Source: Verrucomicrobiaceae bacterium (GTDB taxonomy: Bacteria; Verrucomicrobiota; Verrucomicrobiia; Verrucomicrobiales; Verrucomicrobiaceae). Taken from it: a stretch of 64,000 nt of DNA. Location of the stretch: assembly GCA_947466075.1 (NCBI GenBank), contig CANIBP010000016.1, forward strand, positions 29,349-93,348, read 5' to 3'. The notes under the pieces were generated by a model. It ran no database searches, was not told the DNA's origin, and saw only the letters and a program-made list of their open reading frames with translations. Of this stretch, positions 1 through 8,063 are shown in pieces; positions within the stretch are counted from its first letter, which is position 1; every line of letters starts with the position of its first letter. A program made the position numbers and the translations under genes.

Positions 1-975
1 GCGCTGTCGGCCATTGATCTCGCGTTGTGGGACATTCTCGGCCAAGCGTGCAAGCAACCGGTGTATCGGCTGCTCGGTGGGCCGGTGCGTGATGCGATTC
101 CGGTGTATAACACGAGCGGCGGACCGAGCTATGGTGCGCTCAATGGTGCCACGGAAGCACCGCGTCATCCGGGTTGGCCTGGATACGGCGATATCGGCAG
201 CAAGGGGCCGCTGCAGGACAACTGGGCTTCGCACTTCGCGGCGGGTGATCTCGCGGAGGAACTGCTCGCCGAAGGCATCACGGCGATGAAGCTGTGGCCG
301 TTTGATCGTGCGGCGCATCGCAATGGCGGCCTGCACATTTCGTGGGCGGACGTTGAAGAAGGCATGAAGCCACTGCGCGAGATTCGCGAGCGCGTGGGCA
401 TGAAAATGGACATCGCCATCGAAGGCCATGCGTTCTTTCAGCTTCCCGCCGCCCAGCGCATCGCGGAGGCGTTGCGCGAGATCAAACCCCTCTGGCTCGA
501 AGACGTACTACGCGTCGATAACGCTGCCACGCTGGCCGATTTCCGTCAACGGAGTGGTCTGCCCATCGCGGCGAGCGAGATGCTGCTCGGTCGCAAAGAA
601 TATTTGAGCGTGCTGCAAGCCCAGGCCTGCGACTACTGCATGGTCGATCCCACATGGAATGGCGGCATCAGCGAAACGCGTCGCGTCATCGACATGGCGC
701 AGACTTTCAACATCCCCGCCACGATCCACGACTGCACCGGCCCACTCACGCTGTTCAGCGGCCTGCATCTCGCTGCTTCATCGGCCAACGTGGTGTTTCA
801 AGAGACTGTGCGCGCGCACATTCGCTCCTTCTATGACAAGCTGGTCGATACGCTGCCGGTCATCGCGAATGGCAAGGCGCAGTTGCCAACGGGAACGGGT
901 TTGGGAACAAAGTTGAAGGACGAACTGTTCCGAGAAGGGGTGAATGGGTGGCGGAAGAGCGTGGTGAAAGCATGA
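1..975 (+). CDS. Enolase-superfamily (mandelate racemase/muconate lactonizing type) enzyme, 5' truncated
   Basis: The reading frame is open from base 1, so the N-terminal capping domain is cut off; 324 residues remain, most of the TIM barrel. The barrel shows the usual metal-ligand series: an acidic residue in MDIAIEGH, the Glu of WLED and the Glu of ASEM, followed by a likely catalytic His in TIHDCTGP. The family abstracts a proton alpha to a carboxylate using Mg2+; in this branch the substrates are often sugar acids such as galactonate or gluconate (dehydratase activity), but the exact substrate cannot be read here. It is probably cytoplasmic. The stop overlaps the ATG of a 42-codon ORF (972-1100) that does not look like an intact gene. 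Confidence 0.85.
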   Translation, partial: ALSAIDLALWDILGQACKQPVYRLLGGPVRDAIPVYNTSGGPSYGALNGATEAPRHPGWPGYGDIGSKGPLQDNWASHFAAGDLAEELLAEGITAMKLWPFDRAAHRNGGLHISWADVEEGMKPLREIRERVGMKMDIAIEGHAFFQLPAAQRIAEALREIKPLWLEDVLRVDNAATLADFRQRSGLPIAASEMLLGRKEYLSVLQAQACDYCMVDPTWNGGISETRRVIDMAQTFNIPATIHDCTGPLTLFSGLHLAASSANVVFQETVRAHIRSFYDKLVDTLPVIANGKAQLPTGTGLGTKLKDELFREGVNGWRKSVVKA

Positions 976-1612
976 AGACGTCGATCTCCATCGTCTGGCT
1001 CGAGGCTGCCTTGACGGCGGACACCCAGTACGTTCATCGTGTCGATGACATCCGTGTTTTTCACGAGATCGAAGACATGCGCAGCTGCCTTCCTGGGTGA
1101 CAGCGTCGTTCTGCTGGTTAGTGTTGGAGAGATGACAACGACGACATGGGCTGAGGCCGCTGCGTTCCTCCGACTGCTGATATTGTGCTGCTGCCGCACC
1201 GAAGAGGGTTGGTCTCTACCGTCTCCCGAAGGATGGAAAGCAGAACGGGAGAACGAGGTGGATCACTGGATAAAAGCAAACCTGCGACCAGCGCTTGATC
1301 GTCCCATCCCTCCAGAGATCCGTTGGGGCCTACTTCAGCGGGCGCGTGCCGCAGGAATTGTTGCAGCGAGCGCATTGCATTACCGGTCGCCACTGCCTCC
1401 TGTTTCCTTACCGCGTCTGCTTGATGGCTTGCTTTTGCATCATGCGAAAAAGCACCCTCGCCAAACACCCCGCCAAGTCCTCCACCGTGGCTAGAGTGAG
1501 CTTCATCACGCTGCTCTCCTCTGTTTGATTGATGATCCACGCATGAAATGTTTCACAAGCCGGTCAGTTTCATGGTGCAGGAGGCTATAGCCGTACAAAA
1601 CACAAGAAGCCG
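976..1612. other. Gene-free spacer, probably decayed coding sequence
   Basis: No convincing gene. A short plus-strand ORF (972-1100) begins in an ATGA overlap with the enolase-superfamily gene and stops after 42 codons. On the minus strand, short open stretches in different frames between about 1320 and 1510, including a 32-codon piece starting with an ATG near 1511 and a Cys-rich piece CARCNNSCG, are broken by stops. The longer ORFs here (1039-1494 plus, 1118-1540 minus) have unlikely composition. A relic of a small gene is possible; no family was recognised. Confidence 0.4.
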
Positions 1613-2710
1613 CTAGAACCTCGACTTCATCCACGAGTAAAAACTCGCACCGATCTGAGCGTAGCCGACGGGGTTGGGATGGACACCGTTGTTGTTGGGG
1701 TAGCCATCGACGGGGTCGAGGTTGAGTTCGGTGGGGACGAGGTGGATGCCCTCTTGTTCGCGGTTGGAAAGCCGCTTGAGCATGAGCTGGACGATGCGGT
1801 GCTGGATGCGTTTCCAGCCCCAGCGCGGGTATTTGTCTTTGTAGTTGGCGGTGAAACCTTCCTGGCGCGAGTTCGGCGGTGTGGTGAGACCGACGGCGAG
1901 GATGGCCTTGGGTGCGGCTTTGTGAAACTCGGCGAGGAGTTTGTCGGCGTTGTCGAGGACGCTGTTGATGGTGGCGTCGGGCTTGGTGGGATCGGCGCCG
2001 AAGCAGTCGTTGATGCCGAGGAGGAAGGTGACGACATCGGGCGGCTGGTTGTCGCAATGCTCTTTGAAGTAGCGGGCAAGATCGAAGACGCCGGTTTTGC
2101 CATCGGAGGCGGGGAAGATGAAGGGACTGGTTGCCTTGCGGGCGAGCGGACCGGCGATGACGCCAGGGGCTTCGGGAGTGAACTTGGTGAGGAAGTCGCT
2201 CCATCTCCAGCCGCCGTAGCCTTCATGCGCGACGCCGGGCTGTGCGCCTGCGGGTTTGTGCGTGCCGAGCAGGGTGAATTTGGGATTGCCAGACGTGGCG
2301 AGCAGGTTGGCGATCTCGTTCGAGTAAACGGTGGCGTGCGTGAGGCTGTCGCCAACGATGAGAAGGCGCAGGTTTTTATCGACACCGGCTTTGCGTGGAG
2401 AGACGTGCAGCGTGGTCTTGCCCTGTTCCAAAACTTTGCCGCTGACGTCTTTGACTGTGATGGCGAGCGGGTGATCGCCGACATCGGCGTCCGTGGGCTT
2501 CACGGTCCAGCGTCTGGCTTCGTTTTTGCCGAGTTTGCAGACGAATTCAAAGCGGTAGTCCTCGGGCTTCTCGGTGAGCACGATGTTGTCGTGGTAGATG
2601 CTCATCGGCACGTCTGGCGTGGCGTAAACGACGGGCGGAAGCGTGAGCTGGAGGTCGCCTGCGAAGGAGAGTGACGCTGCGAGGCAGAAGAGAAGGCCGT
2701 ATGATTTCAT
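1613..2710 (-). CDS. Secreted SGNH/GDSL hydrolase
   Basis: A 365-residue esterase of the SGNH fold. Starting at 2710 gives a clean signal peptide (MKSYGLLFCLAASLSFAG); the frame is open further upstream but that extension is not signal-like. Residues about 20-110 form a beta-rich N-terminal domain. The nucleophile block is GDSLTH (Ser about 122), the third block is LLGINDCF, and the C-terminal block GVHPNPVGYA carries the catalytic His. Such enzymes remove acyl or acetyl groups, often from polysaccharides, which fits an exported verrucomicrobial carbohydrate esterase. It lies 49 bp downstream of the alpha/beta hydrolase gene on the same strand and may be co-transcribed with it. The substrate is unknown. 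Confidence 0.85.
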   Translation of the reverse strand: MKSYGLLFCLAASLSFAGDLQLTLPPVVYATPDVPMSIYHDNIVLTEKPEDYRFEFVCKLGKNEARRWTVKPTDADVGDHPLAITVKDVSGKVLEQGKTTLHVSPRKAGVDKNLRLLIVGDSLTHATVYSNEIANLLATSGNPKFTLLGTHKPAGAQPGVAHEGYGGWRWSDFLTKFTPEAPGVIAGPLARKATSPFIFPASDGKTGVFDLARYFKEHCDNQPPDVVTFLLGINDCFGADPTKPDATINSVLDNADKLLAEFHKAAPKAILAVGLTTPPNSRQEGFTANYKDKYPRWGWKRIQHRIVQLMLKRLSNREQEGIHLVPTELNLDPVDGYPNNNGVHPNPVGYAQIGASFYSWMKSRF

Positions 2711-2759
2711 GGAGCGTTGGATGTGGCGGAGTGCTGCGGACTGGAAAATCCGCGCTCCA

Positions 2760-3854
2760 CTACGAACCACCATGAACGAATCGTTTCATGAAGCGCAAGA
2801 TGGCGGACATGGAAAGCTGGCCGCCGGGGGTGGACGGGAAGTAATCGGTGCCGTGCGTGCCCCAAGGAAGTTCGAGGAACTGATGAGCCTCGCGATCTGC
2901 ACGCAACTGGGTGAAGCGACGACTGTGGCCGATGCCGACGAGTGAATCGAGCGTGCCGTGGATCAACAGTGTCGGCAGGCTATGATGATCGAGATACTCG
3001 GTGGCGGAGGCAGTGCGGTAGGCTTCGGGGACTTCGTGCGGATCTCCGCCCATGTATTGGCGGACGAGTGTGAGTGATTTCAGCAGATCGTCAGGCAGCG
3101 CCCATTCACGTGCGAGGTACATGTTTGGTGTGCCATAAATCGAGATGCAGGCACGAGCGCCGAGCTCGGGCATACTGAAAGCTGCTGCGGCGGCGATTTG
3201 TGCCCCGGCGGAGCGACCCATGAGGACGATGCGACTCGTGTCGATGCCGAATTCTGCGGCGTGATCGCGAACCCATGCGGAAGCACGACGTGTGTCATCG
3301 GCTTGAGCAGGCCATGGATGCTTTGGAGCAAGTCGGTAGCCATAGGAACACAAAACGTAACCGTGAGACGCGAGTTCAGTATTCGCTCCGACGAATTCTC
3401 CTGGATCTCCGCTATCCCAGCCCCCTGTGTGGGCAATGAGCAGACACGGCAGCGCTTTATGGGTGCCCTGAGGTCGGTAGATCACGATGTCGAGAGATTC
3501 ATCACCCTCCTGCCAGTAAGTGCGGCGTTCGTGCTTCACCTCGAATGAACGTGCGTGCAGCGGTAGCCACAGGCGCAGCCATGAGAAGGACAAGCCTTGC
3601 ACTTTGGCGATGCGGGAGGCCTGGAAAGCTGGAATGAGGAATACGCAAGCAAGCAGCAGAAACAGCGGAGCGATCCAGCGTGAGGTTTGCACGGCTGGAT
3701 AAATCAAAACGAGCGACAGCAGCGCCAGCCAATGGCCGAATTCAAGAGTGACGAGCTGCAATTGCCATTGCAGACGCGTGGGTGACATCATCCAGGCGTT
3801 GAGCGCCAGCAACGATAGGATGGAGAGTGCGAGTATGAGAGCCACGGGTTTCAC
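2760..3854 (-). CDS. Membrane-anchored alpha/beta hydrolase (BD-FAE/HSL-like esterase)
   Basis: A 364-residue protein with two or three hydrophobic segments in the first 80 residues, then an esterase domain from about 105. The oxyanion-hole motif is HTGGW, the nucleophile elbow GRSAG (Ser about 215), the acid is in HGTLDS and the His in WGTHG. It is therefore probably a membrane-tethered carboxylesterase or lipase. The first codon is GTG, overlapping by 4 bp the stop of a 43-codon ORF (3851-3982), which suggests translational coupling. It precedes a secreted SGNH hydrolase, so the pair may act together on esterified material. The family is clear; the substrate is not. Confidence 0.82.
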   Translation of the reverse strand: MKPVALILALSILSLLALNAWMMSPTRLQWQLQLVTLEFGHWLALLSLVLIYPAVQTSRWIAPLFLLLACVFLIPAFQASRIAKVQGLSFSWLRLWLPLHARSFEVKHERRTYWQEGDESLDIVIYRPQGTHKALPCLLIAHTGGWDSGDPGEFVGANTELASHGYVLCSYGYRLAPKHPWPAQADDTRRASAWVRDHAAEFGIDTSRIVLMGRSAGAQIAAAAAFSMPELGARACISIYGTPNMYLAREWALPDDLLKSLTLVRQYMGGDPHEVPEAYRTASATEYLDHHSLPTLLIHGTLDSLVGIGHSRRFTQLRADREAHQFLELPWGTHGTDYFPSTPGGQLSMSAILRFMKRFVHGGS

Positions 3855-3982
3855 AGAACGAAATCTATCCGCTTCATGGGTGGTTCTGGATGCAGGTTTT
3901 TGGCAACGCTAAAGCAAACATAGGTGCCACTGGGCTCTGACAGCCAGATCGCGAGATGGTTATGAGTCAGCGCCTCAAGCAT
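3851..3982 (-). CDS. Putative small ORF, 43 aa, coupled to the esterase gene
   Basis: This ATG-started ORF ends in a TGA that overlaps the GTG start of the esterase gene (GTGA). The product has no signal peptide or recognised motif. Its only support is the coupling arrangement and an otherwise empty 180-bp gap. It may be a genuine small protein or a leader ORF helping translation of the esterase; it could also be chance. Confidence 0.3.
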   Translation of the reverse strand: MLEALTHNHLAIWLSEPSGTYVCFSVAKNLHPEPPMKRIDFVL

Positions 3983-4034
3983 GGGTCTTTATCTCAAAGT
4001 GCTCTAGAACGAACTGCGACCGCACCATTTAAAA

Positions 4035-4940
4035 TTAACCGATTTTGCCTGGGGAAAGTGGCTTGGTTTCTGAAGGCTTCCAATCACCGTCCTTCGCTTC
4101 ACGTATATCCAACAGCGCGATGCCGGGACGTTTGAACTCAATGCGGCGCTGACGATACAGCGCACCGAGCGCCTGTTTGAAGGCCTTCTTACTTGCTTCA
4201 AAGGTGTTGCGGATGATATCAGGCGGGCTGTCGTCATCAAAGGGCAGCCTGCCGCCGCTGTTCTTCAGCGCTTCGAGGATGCGATCCGTCAGCGATGCGA
4301 CACGCTGATAACCAGATGCATCAAGGCTGAGATCGATCTTCCCGCTGGGATGCACCATGCTGACAAAGCCATTGAGCTTTTGGCCCATCTGCAACGGTGC
4401 GCCGATGTTCGTGTGATACAGCAGCCCCAAATGCGTGCCTTCAACGATGGCATTGTATCCCAAGGGCGTGCGACTGGTGATGAGCAATGAGACTGGCTGC
4501 GCCGGCTTGAACGACGGGCGGGCATGGCTTAGATGCCGGTTCAGACGCGTTGTGGCGATGATGCGGTCCGTTTTGGGATCAAGCATGATATAGGCGACCA
4601 CTTTGTCGCCAACCCAGACTTGCTCTGCCTGCTCGCGGAACGGTAGCAGCAGGTCCTTGAGCAAACCCCAGTTCAAAAACGCCCCGATGTTACGGTTCAC
4701 GCTCACCACCTCCAGCGTTGCAAACTCGCCCACCATGGCCAGTGGCTGCTCTGTCGTCGCCACCAGCCGGTCCTCGGAGTCGCGATACACGAACACTTCC
4801 AGCGCATCACCGAGGCTCGTGCCCTTCGGGATGTAACGATTGGGCATCAGGATCTCGCCATGCTCTCCGCCATCCAGATAAATGCCGTGCGCCGTGCTGT
4901 GCAGCACGGTGAGGGAGTTGCGTTTGCCGATCTGAGCCAT
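4035..4940 (-). CDS. S1-domain RNA-binding protein, CvfB-like
   Basis: A 301-residue cytoplasmic protein resembling CvfB/YitL: a run of S1-type OB folds (GIYLDGGEHGEILMPNR near the N-terminus, then FATLEVVSVNRNIGAFLNWG and a further S1-like unit around residues 150-215) followed by a C-terminal winged-helix segment ending in KRPGIALLDIRE. CvfB-family proteins bind RNA and affect gene expression and virulence in Firmicutes; the role in Verrucomicrobiota is not established. It stands alone, with 180 bp to the esterase pair and a 39-bp gap to the PQQ-propeller gene, all on the minus strand. Confidence 0.8.
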   Translation of the reverse strand: MAQIGKRNSLTVLHSTAHGIYLDGGEHGEILMPNRYIPKGTSLGDALEVFVYRDSEDRLVATTEQPLAMVGEFATLEVVSVNRNIGAFLNWGLLKDLLLPFREQAEQVWVGDKVVAYIMLDPKTDRIIATTRLNRHLSHARPSFKPAQPVSLLITSRTPLGYNAIVEGTHLGLLYHTNIGAPLQMGQKLNGFVSMVHPSGKIDLSLDASGYQRVASLTDRILEALKNSGGRLPFDDDSPPDIIRNTFEASKKAFKQALGALYRQRRIEFKRPGIALLDIREAKDGDWKPSETKPLSPGKIG

Positions 4941-4979
4941 GAAACGCAGACTAGACGCGGTAAAGCATCAATCCAGCAG

Positions 4980-6194
4980 CTACTTCACCTTCACCACGAC
5001 CATCTTCTCTGCATCACGGGCATAGAGCAGACCATTGGCAAAGGCATCGTGGCTGCGGTGGCCAGCGCGGGTGATCTGGCTGCGGTTGAGGAGATCAAAC
5101 TTGCTGGGAGAGGCTATGAAAATCAACAACTCGCCAGATTCGGCGTGCAGCAGCAGTTTGTCGCCGACGGCGATTAACGTGCCACCTTGGATGCGATCAG
5201 GTGCTTCCCACGCGACTTTGCCATCGGCCACGGTGATGCAGCGCAGTGTCATGCCGCTCTCCTGACGGCCGTGAAGGCCATAGACGTGGCCGTCGTGATA
5301 AACGGGCGTGGTGTAGTGGCAGTCGAGCACGTCAGACTTTTTCCACACGTTCTCCAGCTTGCGTGTGGTCTTGTTCCATTGCCACAGGGCGGCACCGACA
5401 TCGTAGGCGGCGGAGAACAGCAGTTTGCCATCGCCACAGGGCACGGGCGCGGCGGCGTTGACGGAGGCGTCGATCTCGGCGCGGAAGAATTCATCGGCCA
5501 GCACCTTGCCATCGCTCAGTTGCGTCAAAATGATGCCGCGTCGGGTGAAGAAGGCGCTTACGCTGTTATCTTCGGGGATCAAAATGGGCGAGGCGTAGCC
5601 CGCTTCATGGTCCGTGGCCTGCCAGAGGAGTTTACCTGTGGCGACATCGAGCGCGATGATGCCTGCACCACCTTTGCCCCCCACGTTGAGTAGTACCTTG
5701 CCATCGGCGACGAGTGGTGAGCATGCGCGACCGAAGTAACCCTGTTTTGAATCGAGTTCAGCGACGGTGTCGTAGCTCCAAAGCAGCTTGCCGGTTTCAA
5801 AATCGAGCGCCTGCACGATGCCTTCCGGTCCATGCGTGATGACTTTGCCCTCGGCGATGCATGGCACGGCACGCGGGCCGTTATCGAAGCCGAAACTGTC
5901 ACGATAATCGCTCTTATAGCTGTGTTTCCAGATCGATTTACCGTCGGCGGCACCGAGTGCCTCGGTAGTCATGTCGTCGTCTTGACGATGAAACACAATG
6001 ACACGGCCTTTTGCGACGACTGGTCCGGCGTAACCGGTGCCAAGCTTGCGATTCCAAAGAATTTCCGGCTCCGCGCCACCAGTGATCGCGGCTTCGTCTT
6101 GTGCAGTGCTGTTGCGTTGCGGGCCGAGGTATTGCGGCCAGTCACCGGCGTGAAGCTGAGTGAATGCGCAGAGGGTGAGGAGAAGCGGGCGCAT
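4980..6194 (-). CDS. Secreted PQQ-like beta-propeller protein
   Basis: About 404 residues from the ATG at 6194, which gives a signal peptide (MRPLLLTLCAFTQLHAG); the frame stays open to 6326 but that extension lacks signal character. The mature part begins DWPQYLGP, a start typical of Planctomycetes/Verrucomicrobia outer-membrane-protein-assembly-like (BamB/PQQ) propellers, followed by repeated blades such as GKLLWQATDHEAG and GKVAWEAPD. No catalytic motif is visible, so it may be a scaffold, sensor or quinoprotein-like binding protein in the periplasm. A second gene of the same class lies at 58885-60165. It sits just downstream of tsaD (20 bp). Confidence 0.8.
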   Translation of the reverse strand: MRPLLLTLCAFTQLHAGDWPQYLGPQRNSTAQDEAAITGGAEPEILWNRKLGTGYAGPVVAKGRVIVFHRQDDDMTTEALGAADGKSIWKHSYKSDYRDSFGFDNGPRAVPCIAEGKVITHGPEGIVQALDFETGKLLWSYDTVAELDSKQGYFGRACSPLVADGKVLLNVGGKGGAGIIALDVATGKLLWQATDHEAGYASPILIPEDNSVSAFFTRRGIILTQLSDGKVLADEFFRAEIDASVNAAAPVPCGDGKLLFSAAYDVGAALWQWNKTTRKLENVWKKSDVLDCHYTTPVYHDGHVYGLHGRQESGMTLRCITVADGKVAWEAPDRIQGGTLIAVGDKLLLHAESGELLIFIASPSKFDLLNRSQITRAGHRSHDAFANGLLYARDAEKMVVVKVK

Positions 6195-6214
6195 GGGAGT
6201 TGAAGATGTGCTGG

Positions 6215-7255
6215 TTAACTGACGAGTGAGAGATTGGGATCGACATCCGCTTCCAACGGCGAGGTATGGCCGATGTTGAAGCGCTGAACTGCGGCGAAGG
6301 CGATCATGCCCGCATTGTCGGTGCAAAGATCGGGCTGCGCGAGCAGCAGTTGCAGCCCTTCTTTGGCACAGCGTGAGGTGAGCGCCGCGCGCAGACCGCG
6401 ATTGCAGCTTACGCCACCGCTGACGGTGACAAGTTTTTCACCGCATTGCTTCGCTGCGAGCACGAGTTTTTCGACCAGCACTTCGATGATTGCTGCCTGC
6501 ACGCTGGCGCAGACGTTGGTGAGCACCTGTTCGTTTTTCAAATCGAGCTTAAGCAGTTCATAGAGCACGGCAGTCTTCAAGCCGCTGAAGCTAAACTCCA
6601 GGCTGCGGCCATCGAGAAAGCTGCGGGGAAATGCGAAGGCGGTTGGGTCGCCGCGTTGGGAGAGTTTATCGATCTCAGGGCCGCCAGGGTAGGGGAGGCC
6701 GATCATTTTAGCGACTTTGTCGAACGCTTCGCCAGCCGCGTCATCGCGTGTGCGTCCAAGTAATTCGTATTGGCCAACGTTGCGCACACGTACGAGCATC
6801 GTGTGGCCGCCACTGACAATGAGGGCGACGCAGGGGCGCGCCGGGCCGTTTTCATTCATGAACGGCGAGAGCAGGTGCCCTTCCATGTGATTCACGGCGA
6901 TGAACGGCTTGTTTTCCGCGACAGCGAGCGCCTTGGCCATGGATGTGCCAATGAGCAATGAACTGACGAGGCCTGGGCCACTCGTGGCGGCAAAGGCGGT
7001 GATGTCTTTCAGCGTGAGGTTTGCATCAGCCAGCACCTGTTCGACCAGCGGGCGCACATGCAGGATGTGATTGCGCGAGGCCACCTCCGGCACCACGCCG
7101 CCATATTGGCGATGGATTTCGATCTGCGAAGCGATGCGGCTCGCGATCAGCCTGCCATCCAGCGTGCAGATTGCTGCAGCGGTCTCATCGCAGGAAGATT
7201 CGAGAGCGAGCAGGCAAGGCTGGTCGCTGGATGTTGGATACTGGATGCTGGACAT
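6215..7255 (-). CDS. tsaD: tRNA N6-adenosine threonylcarbamoyltransferase
   Basis: A 346-residue TsaD/Kae1 protein that transfers threonylcarbamoyl onto A37 of ANN-decoding tRNAs together with TsaB/TsaE. Diagnostic motifs are ALESSCDET near the N-terminus, the iron-binding NHMEGH, SGGHT, and CTDNAGMIA close to the C-terminus. Length is normal for the family. The first dozen codons before ALESS are unusual: they lie inside a TGGATG-rich dispersed repeat (7221-7252), so the N-terminus has either been extended by the repeat or the true start is a non-ATG codon nearer ALESS. No tsaB or tsaE is in the window. Confidence 0.96.
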   Translation of the reverse strand: MSSIQYPTSSDQPCLLALESSCDETAAAICTLDGRLIASRIASQIEIHRQYGGVVPEVASRNHILHVRPLVEQVLADANLTLKDITAFAATSGPGLVSSLLIGTSMAKALAVAENKPFIAVNHMEGHLLSPFMNENGPARPCVALIVSGGHTMLVRVRNVGQYELLGRTRDDAAGEAFDKVAKMIGLPYPGGPEIDKLSQRGDPTAFAFPRSFLDGRSLEFSFSGLKTAVLYELLKLDLKNEQVLTNVCASVQAAIIEVLVEKLVLAAKQCGEKLVTVSGGVSCNRGLRAALTSRCAKEGLQLLLAQPDLCTDNAGMIAFAAVQRFNIGHTSPLEADVDPNLSLVS

Positions 7256-7309
7256 CGATTGCTAAGGAGATGATGCCATCCAGAATCAAGCATCCAGCCT
7301 TCAGCATCT
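7221..7309. repeat. Imperfect TGGATG-type repeat pair in inverted orientation
   Basis: Two stretches built from the words TGGATG/TGGATA/CTGGA face each other: 7221-7252 reads CTGGATGTTGGATACTGG and 7277-7309 carries CATCCAG, GCATCCAG and CAGCATC in the complementary sense. The left arm overlaps the start of tsaD. Such sequences look like dispersed non-coding repeats; their function is unknown. Confidence 0.6.
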
Positions 7310-7310
7310 A

Positions 7311-7355
7311 GTAAAAAATAAGCCGCCGTCCCACGGTTGGGTGGGAAACGGCGGC
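7311..7355 (-). terminator. Rho-independent terminator of the small lipoprotein gene
   Basis: A stem formed by GCCGCCGT and ACGGCGGC (7322-7329 and 7348-7355), extended inward by CCCAC/GTGGG, is followed on the minus strand by a U-rich tract (7313-7320). It lies 21 bp past the stop of the 43-aa lipoprotein gene. Confidence 0.8.
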
Positions 7356-7376
7356 GTGGATCTGATTCCTGTCAGA

Positions 7377-7508
7377 TTAGTGCTTGTGGCCGTCCTTGCA
7401 GCACGAGGCTGCTTTGGAGTCACACGTTGCACAGGCCTTCTTGCTGGCGCAGCAGGATGCGAAAAGCATCGAAGACGCAGCAACTAGAACAGTAGCAAGA
7501 CGGATCAT
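7377..7508 (-). CDS. Small Cys-rich lipoprotein, 43 aa
   Basis: An ATG at 7508 opens a 43-codon frame with a short signal sequence and a lipobox (LFASC), so the mature peptide is only about 25 residues and starts at a lipid-modified Cys. It contains further Cys pairs (SCCASKKACATC, SCCKDGHKH) and a His/Lys-rich end, a composition suited to metal or thiol chemistry in the periplasm. A strong terminator follows directly, supporting a real transcript. No family is recognised. It is next to another tiny lipoprotein on the same strand. Confidence 0.65.
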   Translation of the reverse strand: MIRLATVLVAASSMLFASCCASKKACATCDSKAASCCKDGHKH

Positions 7509-7560
7509 AGAGATGATCAGGTGTAAGGTTGGTTAACCAGCCGCTGAAGCGGCTGACAAC

Positions 7561-7665
7561 TTACTTGCCGGTGTGCATCGGAGCCGGAGGCGGCGGCGGT
7601 GGGGTCTGCTGGCAGGAAGAAAGAACAGCAGCGGAAGCGATGAGGGTGAGGATAGCGATTTTCAT
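7561..7665 (-). CDS. Small Pro-rich lipoprotein, 34 aa
   Basis: An ATG at 7665 opens a 34-codon frame: MKIAILTLIASAAVLSSC is a textbook lipoprotein signal with its lipobox, followed by a very short mature part consisting of a polyproline run (QQTPPPPPPAP) and MHTGK. It lies 52 bp upstream of the Cys-rich lipoprotein gene, probably in one transcript ending at the terminator near 7311. No domain can be assigned; a surface peptide or entericidin-like role is only a guess. Confidence 0.6.
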   Translation of the reverse strand: MKIAILTLIASAAVLSSCQQTPPPPPPAPMHTGK

Positions 7666-7856
7666 GTGTGTGTATGGATATTAACCGGTTTGTAAGGCTC
7701 CCATCCACCAGACTCCTGATGGCGGGATTTTCCGAGAGTAACGACAACTTCTGTTTTTGCAAACAGCCAAATGCATTCTCTGCGAAAACACGCAAGGGAA
7801 GTGCAGCACAAGGAAAACTTGGGATAACCAGAATGTCAGGCATTCTGACTTCGAGT
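7666..7856. other. Short gene-free interval
   Basis: About 190 bp with no ORF worth calling. A small inverted repeat (GTCAG/CTGAC around 7830-7850) lies just past the end of the CPXCG gene but lacks a U tract. The promoter for the two lipoprotein genes presumably lies here; no clear -35/-10 pair was seen. Confidence 0.4.
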
Positions 7857-8054
7857 TCATCCAAACGGTCCGCTGTCTCCCAATCCATAGGCATTGCCGA
7901 TAATTTCGCCATCATCATCATCGAACAAAATGCGTAAAGGTCGGCAGCACACCTCACAATCGTAGTCCACATCGCACGGAATCTCGCTGAATGAGGGAGC
8001 GGGCACATCAAACTCCTGAAAACAACTCGGGCAGGTGACTGTGGTAGTGTGCAT
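7857..8054 (-). CDS. CPXCG-type cysteine-rich zinc-ribbon protein
   Basis: A 65-residue cytoplasmic protein with the pattern of the CPXCG family: CPSC near the N-terminus and CEVCCRPL in the middle, with acidic residues (DDDDGE) after. The paired Cys motifs should bind one zinc ion. The family is widespread but without assigned biochemical function. It sits 9 bp after the stop of the dehydrogenase-cytochrome gene on the same strand, so it may be co-transcribed. Confidence 0.8.
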   Translation of the reverse strand: MHTTTVTCPSCFQEFDVPAPSFSEIPCDVDYDCEVCCRPLRILFDDDDGEIIGNAYGLGDSGPFG

Positions 8055-8063
8055 GGGGTGGCT

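Noticed and set aside
1039..1494. Plus-strand 151-codon ORF and opposing 140-codon ORF (1118-1540)
   Set aside because: Both cover the same DNA with no motif, signal or ribosome-binding site; more likely decayed DNA.
1679..2674. Plus-strand 331-codon ORF
   Set aside because: Exact antisense of the SGNH hydrolase gene; Gly/Val/Asp-rich composition typical of a GC-rich shadow frame.
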